Below are positions 14,340-23,848 of a stretch of 64,000 bases of DNA, one piece after another. Position 1 is the stretch's first letter, and every line of letters begins with the position of its first letter. The notes under the pieces are model-generated. The model had not been told where the DNA came from, did no database searches, and was given only the letters and a program-made list of their open reading frames with translations. Location: NCBI RefSeq assembly GCF_024436435.1, contig NZ_JAFMZP010000009.1, forward strand, positions 1 through 64,000. Reading direction: 5' to 3'. The translations under genes were made by a program, and so were the position numbers. The DNA is from Desertivirga xinjiangensis. GTDB taxonomy: Bacteria > Bacteroidota > Bacteroidia > Sphingobacteriales > Sphingobacteriaceae.

Positions 14340-17300
14340 TTAAGCTTTTGTAAGAGATATTAATAATTCCTGTTCGTCGATTTCAACAGTGTCACCTTTA
14401 GTGAGCTGATTGTCAAGCTCAAAAGATTCTGCCAGAATTTCCGCGCAAATATATGATAAATTAGCTTTTATAGGTTCTGCGAAGTAGTGATGGTTTAACA
14501 CCCTCACATTAATTTTATCAGTCACCTCAAAATCTTTTTCTTTCCGTAAATTTTGTATCCGGTTCACAATTTCCCGTGAAATTCCTTCCTGTTTTAATTC
14601 GTTTGTTACCGTAACATCTAATGCAACAGTTAGTTTTCCAATATTTGTAACCTGCCATCCTGGGACGTCCTCTGCTATGATCTCTACATCATCCACTGAA
14701 ATGGCCAGGCTGAACTCATCTTTATTAAAGGTTACTGTCCCTTCTTTTTCAAAATCAGCAAGTTGTTGTTGTGACAGGGAGTTAATAAACCCTGCAACGT
14801 CTTTCATGTACTTTCCTGCTTTTGAGCCCAGGGCTTTAAAATTAGGCCTAACCTTCTTCTTTATAATTCCTGAAGTGTCGTTAATATACTCAATGTTTTT
14901 AATATTGGTCTCAGAAAGTATTAATTCTTTTACTTTTTCTACCTTTTCCTGGAAGCTGCTGTCCAATACAGGAAGCAGAATCTTATTTAATGGCTGCCGA
15001 ACATTTATGCCAACTTTCTTGCGAAGCGAAAGTATCATCGAGGAAATGTCCTGAGCTAGTTTCATTTGCTCTTCCAGTTGTTTGTCAACCAGGTTTTCAT
15101 GGTACGCAGGGAAATCAGCCAGATGTACAGATTCAACATCCTCTTTCCCGGTAACAGAATTCAGGTCGAGGAACAGGCGTTCGCTGAAGAAGGGGGCTAC
15201 CGGTGACATCAACTTCGCAATAGTTGACAGACAGGTGTACAAAGTTTGGTATGCTGAGATTTTGTCGCTGGTGTAGTCGCCTTTCCAGAAGCGCCGGCGG
15301 CATAACCTTACGTACCAGTTACTCAAATGTTCATCAACGAACTCCTGAATAGCACGTGTGGCACGTGTAGGTTCAAAGTCTGCATAGAAGTTGTCTACTT
15401 CGCGAGAAAGCGTGTTTAGCAACGATATGATCCATCTGTCTATCTCAGGACGCTCATTTTGTTCAATCTCAGCTTCTTGATACTTAAATCCGTCAATATT
15501 TGCATAAAGTGCAAAGAATGCGTAGGTGTTATAAAGCGTTCCAAAGAACTTACGACGTACTTCATCCAGGCCATCCAGGTTAAATTTCAAGTTGTCCCAT
15601 GGCGAAGCGTTACTGATCATATACCAGCGGGTGGCATCAGCACTATACTTTTCGATAGTGTCAAATGGGTCGATGGCATTTCCTAAACGTTTTGACATTT
15701 TATTGCCGTTCTTGTCTAGTACCAGCCCATTTGAAACAACGTTTTTGAAGGCAACTGAGTCATTTAGCATCACAGCAATAGCATGCAACGTGAAGAACCA
15801 GCCCCTTGTTTGATCTACCCCTTCAGCAATAAAATCGGCGGGGTAAGCTTTTTCGAACTTATCGTTATTTTCAAATGGGAAGTGCCATTGAGCATAAGGC
15901 ATCGCCCCGGAATCAAACCAAACGTCAATCAAATCGGGTTCGCGCAGCATTTTTTTTCCTGTAGAAGAAATAAGAATGATATCGTCTACATATGGCCGGT
16001 GCATGTCAAAACGACCTTCTGCAAGTTCGAGGATTTGGGCCTGTGCTTTATCGAACTCTTCATCATCAAGCAGCCCGCTGTTTACTGCGTCAATAAGCTT
16101 TTCTTTTAATTCAGAAATTGAGCCGATGCAGATTTCTTCCAAGCCATCTTCCGTTTTCCAAATGGGAAGCGGTGTTCCCCAATACCTGGAGCGTGACAGG
16201 TTCCAGTCGACCAGGTTCTCAAGCCAGTTTCCAAACCGCCCGCTTCCCGTCGCTTCTGGTTTCCAGTTGATAGTTTTGTTCAGCTCAACCAGACGATCTT
16301 TCACTGCAGTTGTTTTGATAAACCAGCTGTCTAATGGATAGTATAGAACTGGCTTATCTGTCCTCCAGCAATGTGGATAGCTGTGCTCGTATTTTTTTAC
16401 ATCAAACGCTTTATTATCTTCCTTAAGCTTAATCGCAATAAGGACATCAGTCGGTTTAAAGTCCGGTGAAGCTAGTTCGTCGGCACCAAAATATTCTTCC
16501 TTAACAAAGCGGCCTGCGAAATCACTTACCTCATCTACAAATTTTCCCTGACGGTTAACCAAAGGTTGCTGCTTTCCTTCACTATCAGTCACCAGGACAG
16601 CCGGAACACCAGCATTCTTAGCTGCTCTAAAATCGTCTGCTCCGAAAGTTGGAGCAATATGTACGATACCAGTTCCATCCTCAGTGGTTACAAAGTCGCC
16701 GGGGATGACTCTGAACGCATTAGCCTGAAGTTCTTCGTTACTTACATAAGGCAACAACTGCTCGTAGCGTAATCCAGTTAATTCAGCGCCTTTAAACTCC
16801 GCTGCAATTTCCCACGGGATCAGCTTGTCTCCCTCTCTGTACTCCTGAAAAGAGGCGTTTTGAGCTTCAGCTTTGAAGTGTTTTCCTAAAAGTTCCTTAG
16901 CTAACACTACGCTAACAGGCGCAAAAGTGTATTGGTTGAACGTTCTTATTTTGACGTAGGATATATTATTTCCGACTGCCAGCGCGCTATTTGAAGGGAG
17001 CGTCCAGGGCGTAGTAGTCCATGCCAGGATGGCTACATCTTCATGTTCATCTTCGAACAGCGTGTTTATCAGCGGATGGACCTGATCCTTTCTGATCCTG
17101 AATTGAGCAACAATGGAAGTGTCTTTTACATTTCTGTAGGTACCTGGCTGATTTAATTCATGCGAGCTCAAGCCTGTGCCTGCCGCTGGTGAAAATGGTT
17201 GTATAGTATATCCTTTATATAAGAAGCCTTTTTTATAAAGCTCTTTTAATATCCACCATAGACTTTCAATGTAGTCATTTTCGTAAGTTACATATGGGGT

Positions 17301-17732
17301 TTCGAGGTCTACCCAATAGCCCATTTTTTCCGTCAGATCGTTCCACACATCAGTGTATTTCATGACCTCCCGGCGGCATGCGGCATTGTATTCTTCTACG
17401 GAGATTTTTTTTCCAATGTCTTCCTTGGTGATGCCTAAAGTTTTTTCCACAGCTAATTCAATAGGCAAGCCATGCGTATCCCAGCCCCCCTTACGTTCAA
17501 CACGAAAGCCTTTTTGAGTTTTATACCGGCAAAATATGTCTTTAATACTTCGGGCCATTACGTGGTGGATTCCGGGCATCCCGTTGGCCGAAGGCGGTCC
17601 TTCGTAAAAAGTGTAGGGTTTGGATTCAGGGCGATTTGAAATACTTTTTTCGAATATCTTATGTTCCTTCCAGTATTCCAGCACTTCTTTTCCCGTGTCT
17701 GACAAATTTAGCTGCTTATATTCTTTGTACAT
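14340..17732 (-). CDS. ileS: Isoleucyl-tRNA synthetase, eukaryote-like type 2
   Basis: A 1130-residue class I synthetase charging tRNA-Ile. The signature normally reading HxGH is G54-I-H-H57 in the ANGMPGIHHVMARS block, a swap of first and third positions. The KMSKR loop is intact at about 678-682. The GGWDTHGLPIE segment and long C-terminal region place it in the eukaryote-like IleRS2 group, which is less mupirocin sensitive; the swapped GxHH signature has been associated with hyper-resistance in IleRS2 enzymes. The editing domain lies between about 190 and 430. ATG 17732 is chosen; the frame opens with a TTG at 17747. It heads the ileS-dksA-like-lspA operon. Confidence 0.95.
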   Translation of the reverse strand: MYKEYKQLNLSDTGKEVLEYWKEHKIFEKSISNRPESKPYTFYEGPPSANGMPGIHHVMARSIKDIFCRYKTQKGFRVERKGGWDTHGLPIELAVEKTLGITKEDIGKKISVEEYNAACRREVMKYTDVWNDLTEKMGYWVDLETPYVTYENDYIESLWWILKELYKKGFLYKGYTIQPFSPAAGTGLSSHELNQPGTYRNVKDTSIVAQFRIRKDQVHPLINTLFEDEHEDVAILAWTTTPWTLPSNSALAVGNNISYVKIRTFNQYTFAPVSVVLAKELLGKHFKAEAQNASFQEYREGDKLIPWEIAAEFKGAELTGLRYEQLLPYVSNEELQANAFRVIPGDFVTTEDGTGIVHIAPTFGADDFRAAKNAGVPAVLVTDSEGKQQPLVNRQGKFVDEVSDFAGRFVKEEYFGADELASPDFKPTDVLIAIKLKEDNKAFDVKKYEHSYPHCWRTDKPVLYYPLDSWFIKTTAVKDRLVELNKTINWKPEATGSGRFGNWLENLVDWNLSRSRYWGTPLPIWKTEDGLEEICIGSISELKEKLIDAVNSGLLDDEEFDKAQAQILELAEGRFDMHRPYVDDIILISSTGKKMLREPDLIDVWFDSGAMPYAQWHFPFENNDKFEKAYPADFIAEGVDQTRGWFFTLHAIAVMLNDSVAFKNVVSNGLVLDKNGNKMSKRLGNAIDPFDTIEKYSADATRWYMISNASPWDNLKFNLDGLDEVRRKFFGTLYNTYAFFALYANIDGFKYQEAEIEQNERPEIDRWIISLLNTLSREVDNFYADFEPTRATRAIQEFVDEHLSNWYVRLCRRRFWKGDYTSDKISAYQTLYTCLSTIAKLMSPVAPFFSERLFLDLNSVTGKEDVESVHLADFPAYHENLVDKQLEEQMKLAQDISSMILSLRKKVGINVRQPLNKILLPVLDSSFQEKVEKVKELILSETNIKNIEYINDTSGIIKKKVRPNFKALGSKAGKYMKDVAGFINSLSQQQLADFEKEGTVTFNKDEFSLAISVDDVEIIAEDVPGWQVTNIGKLTVALDVTVTNELKQEGISREIVNRIQNLRKEKDFEVTDKINVRVLNHHYFAEPIKANLSYICAEILAESFELDNQLTKGDTVEIDEQELLISLTKA

Positions 17733-17760
17733 CAGTGTTTTAACCAAATTTTAAAGGTTG

Positions 17761-17768
17761 CAAAGTTA
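17761..17768 (-). promoter_or_regulatory. -7 element upstream of ileS
   Basis: On the minus strand this reads TAACTTTG, an exact TAnnTTTG match about 30 bp before the ileS ATG. A CAAA (TTTG on the minus strand) occurs at 17793-17796 with a spacing longer than ideal. Confidence 0.4.
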
Positions 17769-17965
17769 ACTATTTGCTATTTAATAAAGCTTCAAATTCC
17801 AAACCTTGTTTAAATTACTGCTATAAGTTCAGAAAAATTGACGACTTTGTGTCCGCTTTAGTAGACACTTGGAATCTGTAAGCCTCCACGAATGCAATAT
17901 TGTGTTATTGGCTTGATTTTGGTACGTTTATAGCTAATTATTCTCATCCCCTTAAATAGATAGAT

Positions 17966-18244
17966 ATGAAAAACCGTTTTATACGCCGTGGGCTATTGCT
18001 GTTAATAGCCGGGATAGCTTTTAATGTGGTCGGTTATATAATGAAAGACCATAAAATGGATTATTATGGTTGGTTAATGATTGCAGGTGTGATCATGTTC
18101 GGAATAGGCTTTGTTTCAATATTCTATAGTTTCTTCAGAAAAGTAGAGGCTCAAGGGATTATTGAAGATAGAGCCGAAGAAAAGGAAAAGAAAGCCAAAT
18201 TCAAAATAGAAAGCAAAAAGCGCAAACACGTGCTGCACACCTAG
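17966..18244 (+). CDS. Small membrane protein of unknown function
   Basis: A 92-residue protein with two hydrophobic segments (about 7-27 and 35-57) and a charged Lys/Glu-rich cytoplasmic tail (65-92). No family is recognised. It starts the plus-strand group with dgkA and recO: dgkA begins eight bases after its stop, so the three are probably one transcript. The tail suggests an interaction surface, but nothing more can be said. Confidence 0.65.
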   Translation: MKNRFIRRGLLLLIAGIAFNVVGYIMKDHKMDYYGWLMIAGVIMFGIGFVSIFYSFFRKVEAQGIIEDRAEEKEKKAKFKIESKKRKHVLHT

Positions 18245-18252
18245 ATGCAGGT

Positions 18253-18624
18253 ATGCACAAATTGAAAAAATTTCTTAAGGGCTTCAAGTACGCATCTCAG
18301 GGTGTCAGATATGCTTTTTCAACTCAAATAAATTTCAAGGTCCATTCTGCACTATCGGTGTTAGTGGTGCTTCTGGGTTTTTTTTTAAATTTATCCCAGT
18401 CTGAGTGGTTGTGGATTCTATGCGCAATATGTTTAGTGATCGTAGCTGAGCTTTTTAATACTGCGCTCGAGGTTTTAGTGGACCTCGTTTCGCCTGATTA
18501 TCATTCCAAAGCCGGTCGTATTAAAGACCTGGCTTCTGCAGCAGTTTTGCTGACCGCAGTTTTTGCTTTTATTACCGGTCTGATTATTTTTACACCCAAG
18601 CTGTTTTTCTTTCTCGGAATTTAG
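18253..18624 (+). CDS. dgkA: DgkA-type lipid kinase (diacylglycerol or undecaprenol kinase)
   Basis: A 123-residue inner-membrane kinase with three hydrophobic segments. The family signature is visible as FKVHSALS at about 28-35 and ELFNTALEVLVDLV at about 72-85, with the catalytic and metal-binding Glu residues, followed by KDLASAAVLL. Such enzymes phosphorylate diacylglycerol or undecaprenol; in bacteria outside the enteric group the undecaprenol activity is frequent, so the substrate is left open. It follows the small membrane protein by eight bases and precedes recO by 22 bp. Confidence 0.88.
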   Translation: MHKLKKFLKGFKYASQGVRYAFSTQINFKVHSALSVLVVLLGFFLNLSQSEWLWILCAICLVIVAELFNTALEVLVDLVSPDYHSKAGRIKDLASAAVLLTAVFAFITGLIIFTPKLFFFLGI

Positions 18625-18646
18625 TACCTGCTATTGAATTTTTTAC

Positions 18647-19372
18647 ATGCTGCACAAGACTCGCGGAATAGTATTTAAGGTAACCAGCTACTTGGAGACA
18701 AGTGTGGTTGTGCAAATTTTTACTGAGAAATTCGGGCTGCAACCGTATTTAATTAATGGGGTAAAGAAACCGAGAGCGAAAATCAGGCTTAATATGCTTC
18801 AGCCGCTTCATCTCGTGGAACTGGTTGTTTACCATAAGCCCAATGGCGGAATACAAAGAGTTTCGGAGTTGCGTAATGTTCCGGTGTTTCAAACCATTCC
18901 ATACAATGTCCTGAAAAGTTCTCTGGTGCTATTTTTGAATGAAGTGTTATATAAGAGTATCAAACAGCATTTTGAAGATGAACCTTTATTCCATTTTTTG
19001 TTTAACTCTATCCAACTGCTTGACCGCACTGAAAAGGGACTGGCAAACTTTCATCTTTCATTCTTACTTCAATTGAGCAGGTATATCGGATTTTATCCCG
19101 ATAGAACGAATGAAGCAGATGCCCTGTATTTCGATCTGGTGAATGGATGCTTTACCCTTAAACTTCCCGACCACGCTTTAACAATTCGTGAATCTGAACT
19201 GAAGTATTTCAAAGATCTGCTTCGTGCTCGATTTACCGGACTTGAAGAAATGCATTTATCAACACAAGACAGGAGATTGTTGCTTGAAAATATCCTCAAG
19301 TATTATGAACTTCATATTGAGAACTTTTCCAATGTCAAATCCCATCACGTACTTGAAGTGGTCCTAGGCTAA
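18647..19372 (+). CDS. recO: DNA repair protein RecO
   Basis: A 241-residue protein with the RecO N-terminal OB fold (TRGIVFKVTSYLETSVVVQIFTE pattern in the first 30 residues) and a helical C-terminal domain. RecO with RecR loads RecA on SSB-coated DNA in gap repair. The four-cysteine zinc motif seen in some RecO proteins is absent. It is the last gene of the plus-strand trio, and its stop codon overlaps by four bases the end of the convergent receiver gene. Confidence 0.88.
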   Translation: MLHKTRGIVFKVTSYLETSVVVQIFTEKFGLQPYLINGVKKPRAKIRLNMLQPLHLVELVVYHKPNGGIQRVSELRNVPVFQTIPYNVLKSSLVLFLNEVLYKSIKQHFEDEPLFHFLFNSIQLLDRTEKGLANFHLSFLLQLSRYIGFYPDRTNEADALYFDLVNGCFTLKLPDHALTIRESELKYFKDLLRARFTGLEEMHLSTQDRRLLLENILKYYELHIENFSNVKSHHVLEVVLG

Positions 19373-19746
19373 ACAGCCCTTGCTTTCCCATTCGCAACGC
19401 CTTCTATTACCGCCTCCAGCTCATTCAAATCGAAGGGCTTTTCAAGATATGTGTCTGCGCCTGCCTGGCGTGCAAGCGTCTGAATATCATTGTTAGCAGA
19501 AAAATAAATTACCGGAATATCTTTTAGGGTCTCGTCTTTTTTAATAGTCTGGGTGGCAATAACACCTCCTGTGTCTGGAATCCAATTGTCCATTAGAATG
19601 ACATTCGGCATGAATCCCCGAACGGTTTCAATGATATTATTGCAATGTGAGGAAGTTTGCACTTCCCAGCCCTGCTCTTCCAAAATGTAAGTGCAAATCG
19701 ATAAAATATCAATATCGTCATCAAAAATTAGTACCCGTTTAGACAT
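19369..19746 (-). CDS. Single-domain response regulator, paralogue of the one at 9610
   Basis: A 125-residue receiver without output domain. Acidic cluster Asp9-Asp10-Asp11, acceptor Asp53 in ILMDNWIPDTGG, Ser in YFSANND and Lys in EKPFD. It shares the unusual NWIPDTGG block and most of its length with the receiver at 9610-9960, so the two arose by duplication. No kinase is adjacent: it stands alone between recO and dnaJ, so it is an orphan receiver that may share the CheB-CheR kinase as partner. ATG 19746 is used; the frame opens two codons earlier with TTG. Confidence 0.9.
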   Translation of the reverse strand: MSKRVLIFDDDIDILSICTYILEEQGWEVQTSSHCNNIIETVRGFMPNVILMDNWIPDTGGVIATQTIKKDETLKDIPVIYFSANNDIQTLARQAGADTYLEKPFDLNELEAVIEGVANGKARAV

Positions 19747-19893
19747 GCTCAAACCTTATAATATTTAAAAATTAACTTGCTGCATCAAATACAGCGCTTA
19801 TCCCATTAAGGTAGTGATTCTAGTAGTCCGAAAACTATTATGAGTTATAACACCAGTGCAGGTAAGTTGTTTTGAAGAAGAGAATATAAAGGA

Positions 19894-19928
19894 TTAAAAA
19901 AAGCTGCATAAAATGCAGCTTTTTTTAA
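19894..19928. terminator. Bidirectional terminator after dnaJ
   Basis: TTAAAAAAAGCTGCA (19894-19908) pairs with TGCAGCTTTTTTTAA (19914-19928) around a five-base loop. A and T runs flank the GC core on both sides; it ends the dnaJ transcript on the minus strand. Confidence 0.8.
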
Positions 19929-19939
19929 TGAATAATTCA

Positions 19940-21100
19940 TCATTCAAAGTATTCTTTCATTCTTTCAAAGAAACTTTTCTCATTCTTCCCTGGCTGTGGC
20001 TTAAAATTCGGCGAATTTTGAAGTTTTTCAAGAAGATCGCGTTCGTCTCTTGATAAAGCCTTTGGTGTCCAAATATTCACGTAAACGAGCTGGTCGCCCC
20101 GGTGATAGGAATTAACCTCAGGAACGCCTTTGCCTTTCAACCTCAGAATTTTACCTCCTTGTGTGCCCGGGTCGATTTTTATTTTTGCTTTGCCATCAAT
20201 CGTAGGTACTTCAATACTTGACCCTAGGGTAGCGTCAATGAAGCTGATATGAAGATCGTATACTACGTTGTTCCCCTCACGCTGTAATGTTTCATGCGGA
20301 ATTTCTTCAATAAGTATAATAAGATCGCCAGGCATTCCTCCCCGGGGAGCCGCGTTACCCTTACCACTCATGGACAACTGCATACCTTCGCTAACACCCG
20401 CCGGGATATTGATGGATATTGTTTCCTCTCCTCTTACTACGCCGTCGCCGTGGCAAGAATTACATTTAGAAGTTATTTGTGTTCCTTCTCCGTTACATGT
20501 TGGACAAGTGCTTGTGGTTTGCATTTGCCCCAATATGGTATTAGTCACCCGGCGCACACTTCCAGATCCTCCGCAAGTATTGCAGGTATGAAAGGAGGAC
20601 CGGTCTTTAGCACCAGTACCGTCACATGTATTGCAAACGACCTGTTTATTAACTTTTATTTTCTTCTCTACACCTCTTGCTATCTCCTCCAGTGTGAGCT
20701 TGACTTTAATTCTCAAGTTGGTGCCTCGTGCTACACGTCTGCCGCCGCGTGACTGGCCTCCTCCGCCTCCAAAGAAACTTTCGAAAGGACTTCCACCGCC
20801 CCCGCCGAAGATATCGCCAAACTGGCTGAATATGTCATCCATATTCATGTGCCCGCCATATCCACCTCCGGATGCAGATGTCCCCGCATGGCCAAACTGG
20901 TCATAGCGCTGCTTCTTTTCAGGGTTGCTTAGTATTTCGTAAGCTTCAGCAGCTTCTTTGAACTTTTCTTCAGCTTCCTTGTCTCCCGGATTTTTATCAG
21001 GGTGATATTTGATAGCCAGCTTTCGATATGCTTTTTTTATTTCATCAGCACTTGAGCTCCTGGTTACCCCTAAAATATCGTAAAAATCTCTTTTTGCCAT
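19940..21100 (-). CDS. dnaJ: Chaperone protein DnaJ (type I Hsp40)
   Basis: A 386-residue cochaperone that delivers substrates to DnaK and stimulates its ATPase. Domains in order: J domain (residues 1-70 with the [12 protein letters not shown] loop), Gly/Phe-rich linker (about 75-125), four CxxCxGxG zinc modules (about 155-220: [32 protein letters not shown]), and two C-terminal substrate-binding domains. Full length for type I. It follows grpE by four bases, so the pair is cotranscribed; dnaK is not in the window. Confidence 0.97.
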   Translation of the reverse strand: MAKRDFYDILGVTRSSSADEIKKAYRKLAIKYHPDKNPGDKEAEEKFKEAAEAYEILSNPEKKQRYDQFGHAGTSASGGGYGGHMNMDDIFSQFGDIFGGGGGSPFESFFGGGGGQSRGGRRVARGTNLRIKVKLTLEEIARGVEKKIKVNKQVVCNTCDGTGAKDRSSFHTCNTCGGSGSVRRVTNTILGQMQTTSTCPTCNGEGTQITSKCNSCHGDGVVRGEETISINIPAGVSEGMQLSMSGKGNAAPRGGMPGDLIILIEEIPHETLQREGNNVVYDLHISFIDATLGSSIEVPTIDGKAKIKIDPGTQGGKILRLKGKGVPEVNSYHRGDQLVYVNIWTPKALSRDERDLLEKLQNSPNFKPQPGKNEKSFFERMKEYFE

Positions 21101-21104
21101 GTTT

Positions 21105-21725
21105 TTAGCTTCCTACTATTACTTTCGCAAAGCGAATCACCTTATCATTCAGGTAATAGCCCTTCTCGACTTCGTCTATAACCTTTCCCTTAAGGTCTTC
21201 TGATGGTGCAGGAATATTTGTAATAGCTTCATGTATCTCGGCATCAAATACACTGCCTTTTGCTTCCATCTCCTTCAGGCCTTTTTGAATCAGGGTGTTT
21301 TTTAATTTATTATGAACAAGATTAACCCCTTCTTTGACAGCAGCTACATCAGTGGTAGTTTCCATTGACTTCAACGCTCTTTCAAAGTCGTCAATTGTCG
21401 GTAATAAACTAACGATCACCTCTTTTCCGGCAGTTTGCAATAATTCTACGCGCTCTCTGGTTGTTCTTCTTTTATAATTATCGAACTCGGCATACAAGCG
21501 CAAATATTTATCATTTGCTTCTGACAATTCAGCACGTAGCTTTTCTTCCTCAGATGGTTGGTTTGCTGGTTCTTCTGTCTTTATCTCTGTTTCGGTGCTA
21601 TCCGTTACAGCATCTCTAACCTCTTCCTGTTCTTGATTCATTTTTGTATCTGTTTTATTTTCAGGGTTTTCCTGGCTCTCTTCCTGAGCTTTTTTCTTGT
21701 TTTTCAACATATCTGAAAATTTCAT
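21105..21725 (-). CDS. grpE: Nucleotide exchange factor GrpE
   Basis: A 206-residue protein that releases ADP from DnaK. A low-complexity acidic, Gln/Glu-rich N-terminus (about 10-65) precedes the long dimerising helix ([18 protein letters not shown]) and the C-terminal beta-wing with [27 protein letters not shown] 21725 is chosen; the frame extends 22 codons upstream without family similarity. It lies 81 bp after ftsE and immediately before dnaJ. No hrcA or CIRCE element is seen, so heat regulation must act otherwise. Confidence 0.93.
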   Translation of the reverse strand: MKFSDMLKNKKKAQEESQENPENKTDTKMNQEQEEVRDAVTDSTETEIKTEEPANQPSEEEKLRAELSEANDKYLRLYAEFDNYKRRTTRERVELLQTAGKEVIVSLLPTIDDFERALKSMETTTDVAAVKEGVNLVHNKLKNTLIQKGLKEMEAKGSVFDAEIHEAITNIPAPSEDLKGKVIDEVEKGYYLNDKVIRFAKVIVGS

Positions 21726-21806
21726 AATATTTGCTTTCCGGCAAAAGCTTTGCCAGTTGTAAAAATCAGTCACACTGTCAGTGGGACTCATGGCTGGCCT
21801 TGACCA

Positions 21807-22490
21807 TCAGACTATTTTTGCGTCTTCCAGAACTCTCCCGTTTTCACATTTGATTATGCGAGAAGGAAAAGTACGTATGATATGATAATCGTGTGTGGCC
21901 ATCAGGACTGCTGTTCCCGAACGGCTGATCTCTTTAAGCAGCAACATAATTTCTTCTGACGTTTCCGGATCAAGGTTACCAGTGGGCTCGTCAGCCAGAA
22001 TAATTTCCGGGTCGTTAAGCAGGGCGCGTGCTACAACTACACGTTGTTGTTCTCCGCCCGACAACTCGTGCGGCATTTTTTTGATCTTGGAGCGAAGCCC
22101 AACTTTTTCAAGAACATCACGAATACGCTCGGCTATGAGGTTTTTATCCTTCCACCCAGTTGCCTTCATTACAAAACGCATATTGTCTTCAATTGAGCGA
22201 TCAGTTAGCAACTGGAAATCCTGAAAGACAATTCCTAGCTTGCGTCTTAAAAAAGGCACATCTTTCTCTGCCAGTTTTTTCAGGTCATACCCTCCGGCGT
22301 GCCCTTCGCCAGAAGAAATATGCAGATCGCCATAGATAACTTTTAACAAACTACTTTTTCCTGACCCGGTTTGGCCTATGAGATATACAAACTCTCCTTT
22401 GTCGATGTGCAGGTTAACATTTGATAATACCAGGTTCTTTTGCTGATAAATATCAACGTTTTGTAGTTGTATAACAGTGTTTCCGATCAT
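21807..22490 (-). CDS. ftsE: FtsE-like ABC transporter ATPase
   Basis: A 227-residue ATPase with Walker [11 protein letters not shown] loop, signature LSGGEQQR, Walker [10 protein letters not shown] and the H-loop His in ATHDYHI. The similarity is to FtsE, which with FtsX controls septal peptidoglycan hydrolases during division. No ftsX is adjacent; in this phylum ftsX is often located elsewhere. A LolD/MacB-type role cannot be excluded from the ATPase alone. It starts one base after the stop of the small protein upstream, so it is in the same transcript. Confidence 0.85.
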   Translation of the reverse strand: MIGNTVIQLQNVDIYQQKNLVLSNVNLHIDKGEFVYLIGQTGSGKSSLLKVIYGDLHISSGEGHAGGYDLKKLAEKDVPFLRRKLGIVFQDFQLLTDRSIEDNMRFVMKATGWKDKNLIAERIRDVLEKVGLRSKIKKMPHELSGGEQQRVVVARALLNDPEIILADEPTGNLDPETSEEIMLLLKEISRSGTAVLMATHDYHIIRTFPSRIIKCENGRVLEDAKIV

Positions 22491-22491
22491 A

Positions 22492-22695
22492 TTAAAGTTC
22501 TAATTTCACTATTTTGCCGAAAGGCAGGTCTTTAACCAAATTCATTATATATTCTGATTTTTCGCCAAGCCCAATCTTCTCCAATGATTTATCAGGTCGG
22601 TCTACTCTGAAATAAGCAAGTAATGTAAATTTATCATCGCGCAGCTGTACATAGTCCGGGATCTTTGCCACTCCTTTTACTTTGATAATATACAT
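22492..22695 (-). CDS. Small conserved-looking protein upstream of ftsE
   Basis: A 67-residue protein of unknown family beginning MYIIKVKG. It is soluble, strand rich, with a YVQLRDDKF segment and a FGKIVKLEL end. It lies between the acyl-CoA reductase (28 bp upstream) and ftsE (one base downstream). ATG 22695 is preferred over the in-frame TTG at 22719. Tight packing is the main evidence that it is translated. Confidence 0.6.
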   Translation of the reverse strand: MYIIKVKGVAKIPDYVQLRDDKFTLLAYFRVDRPDKSLEKIGLGEKSEYIMNLVKDLPFGKIVKLEL

Positions 22696-22723
22696 TCCGG
22701 CAAAGTTAGGATTTTCCAATTAA

Positions 22724-23755
22724 TCAGGGGTGATATAAACTAAGTAAAAACTCTATAGTATTGATACCGTCGGCGTAATCCCATAACTTCGGCTGTTGAC
22801 TTTGCCCGAAGTATACCTGTTGTATGGGAGTGTTTAAGTTTATACTACTTACCAGGCATTGAATATTTTGAGAAATTTCATTCAGCTTGCTCTCAACGGT
22901 TTTCAAACTTTTATACGGCTCATAATATAGCACCGCAAGGGGTGAAGCTAATCGTGTTTCTTCTTTAACCAGGATAAATCCATTATCAAGATGAGCCTCT
23001 CTGTTAACAAGATAGATAGATTTATTGTAATCGTAGTTATTGTTATACTTATGGTGATTAATAACTTGTCCAAACGATTCTATTGATTCAAAAAACTTTT
23101 TAAAATCGTACTCTTCCGGCACAAAAACTTTCGAAACATTTCTACAACCCATGCCAAAATAGTCGAATATATCATGCCCCAGCAATTTCAGTTCCTCGGA
23201 AGTTTCATCTCCGCTTAATACTGCTACACTGTTCCTGTTTTTACGTATTATATGAGGGACACTTCCAAAGTAATACTCGAAATACCGGCTGGTATTATTG
23301 CTTCCGGTAGCTATCACAGCGTCGTACCCTTCAAGTTTATCCCGGTATATGATCTTCTCTCCAAATAAAGGTTCATACGCGACCAGTTTGTTAAGAATAT
23401 GGGGAATTAGTTTTGGGTCCTGTGAAGAAAGTTTGATAAGTGCGGTATGACCCGTACAAAGCACCGCAAGAATATCGTGAAAGCCTACTAAAGGAATATT
23501 GCCCGCTAGTACCAGTCCGATTTTCTTACCAGGAACCGTTTGTGATTCAAAATTCAGCCAAAGGTCCAGATTTGTTTTAGTGAGTAGTGCTCCAAAGGCT
23601 TTTACCGCTTTAGAAACTTCATCAGGTGTAAACCAGGCGTTGTAGTGACGTGAGGATTGGATAATGTCATTCAATTCTTCGTCAGCAGATAATAAATACT
23701 CCCCCAGGTGTAATAATGCATTTTTTCGTTGCTGTAATGTCAAAATGGAGCTCAT
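22724..23755 (-). CDS. Acyl-CoA reductase (LuxC-like)
   Basis: A 343-residue protein related to LuxC acyl-CoA reductases, which reduce fatty acyl thioesters to aldehydes with NADPH. The candidate catalytic Cys204 is in FGMGCRNVSKV. GLVLAGNIPLVGFHDILAV (about 80-98) matches the dinucleotide-binding start of the family, and GYDAVIATGSNNTSRYFEYYF is typical of Bacteroidota members. It is shorter than LuxC of luminous bacteria (about 480 residues), and no lux genes are near. It diverges from the ferredoxin gene at 23849, a pairing often seen in this phylum. Confidence 0.82.
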   Translation of the reverse strand: MSSILTLQQRKNALLHLGEYLLSADEELNDIIQSSRHYNAWFTPDEVSKAVKAFGALLTKTNLDLWLNFESQTVPGKKIGLVLAGNIPLVGFHDILAVLCTGHTALIKLSSQDPKLIPHILNKLVAYEPLFGEKIIYRDKLEGYDAVIATGSNNTSRYFEYYFGSVPHIIRKNRNSVAVLSGDETSEELKLLGHDIFDYFGMGCRNVSKVFVPEEYDFKKFFESIESFGQVINHHKYNNNYDYNKSIYLVNREAHLDNGFILVKEETRLASPLAVLYYEPYKSLKTVESKLNEISQNIQCLVSSINLNTPIQQVYFGQSQQPKLWDYADGINTIEFLLSLYHP

Positions 23756-23779
23756 TAAAATAAAGTCGACAGATTATAT

Positions 23780-23787
23780 TATATTTG
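23780..23787 (+). promoter_or_regulatory. -7 element for the ferredoxin gene
   Basis: TATATTTG matches TAnnTTTG exactly, about 60 bp before the ferredoxin ATG. No good -33 TTTG is seen at the usual spacing. Confidence 0.4.
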
Positions 23788-23815
23788 CATTGTTTTTGCG
23801 ATAGGTAAGCGATTG

Positions 23816-23848
23816 CAAAACTAAGTTAAGAAAAAGACTTTTTACAAC
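23816..23848 (-). promoter_or_regulatory. Promoter for the acyl-CoA reductase operon
   Basis: On the minus strand, TAGTTTTG (23816-23823) matches the -7 consensus, and GTTG (23845-23848) lies 21 bp upstream as a near -33 element. It overlaps the untranslated leader of the divergent ferredoxin gene. Confidence 0.45.

Noticed and set aside
20294-20906. Plus-strand frames opposite dnaJ
   Set aside because: They mirror the Cys/Gly-rich zinc region and Gly/Phe linker of dnaJ and show no independent coding features.
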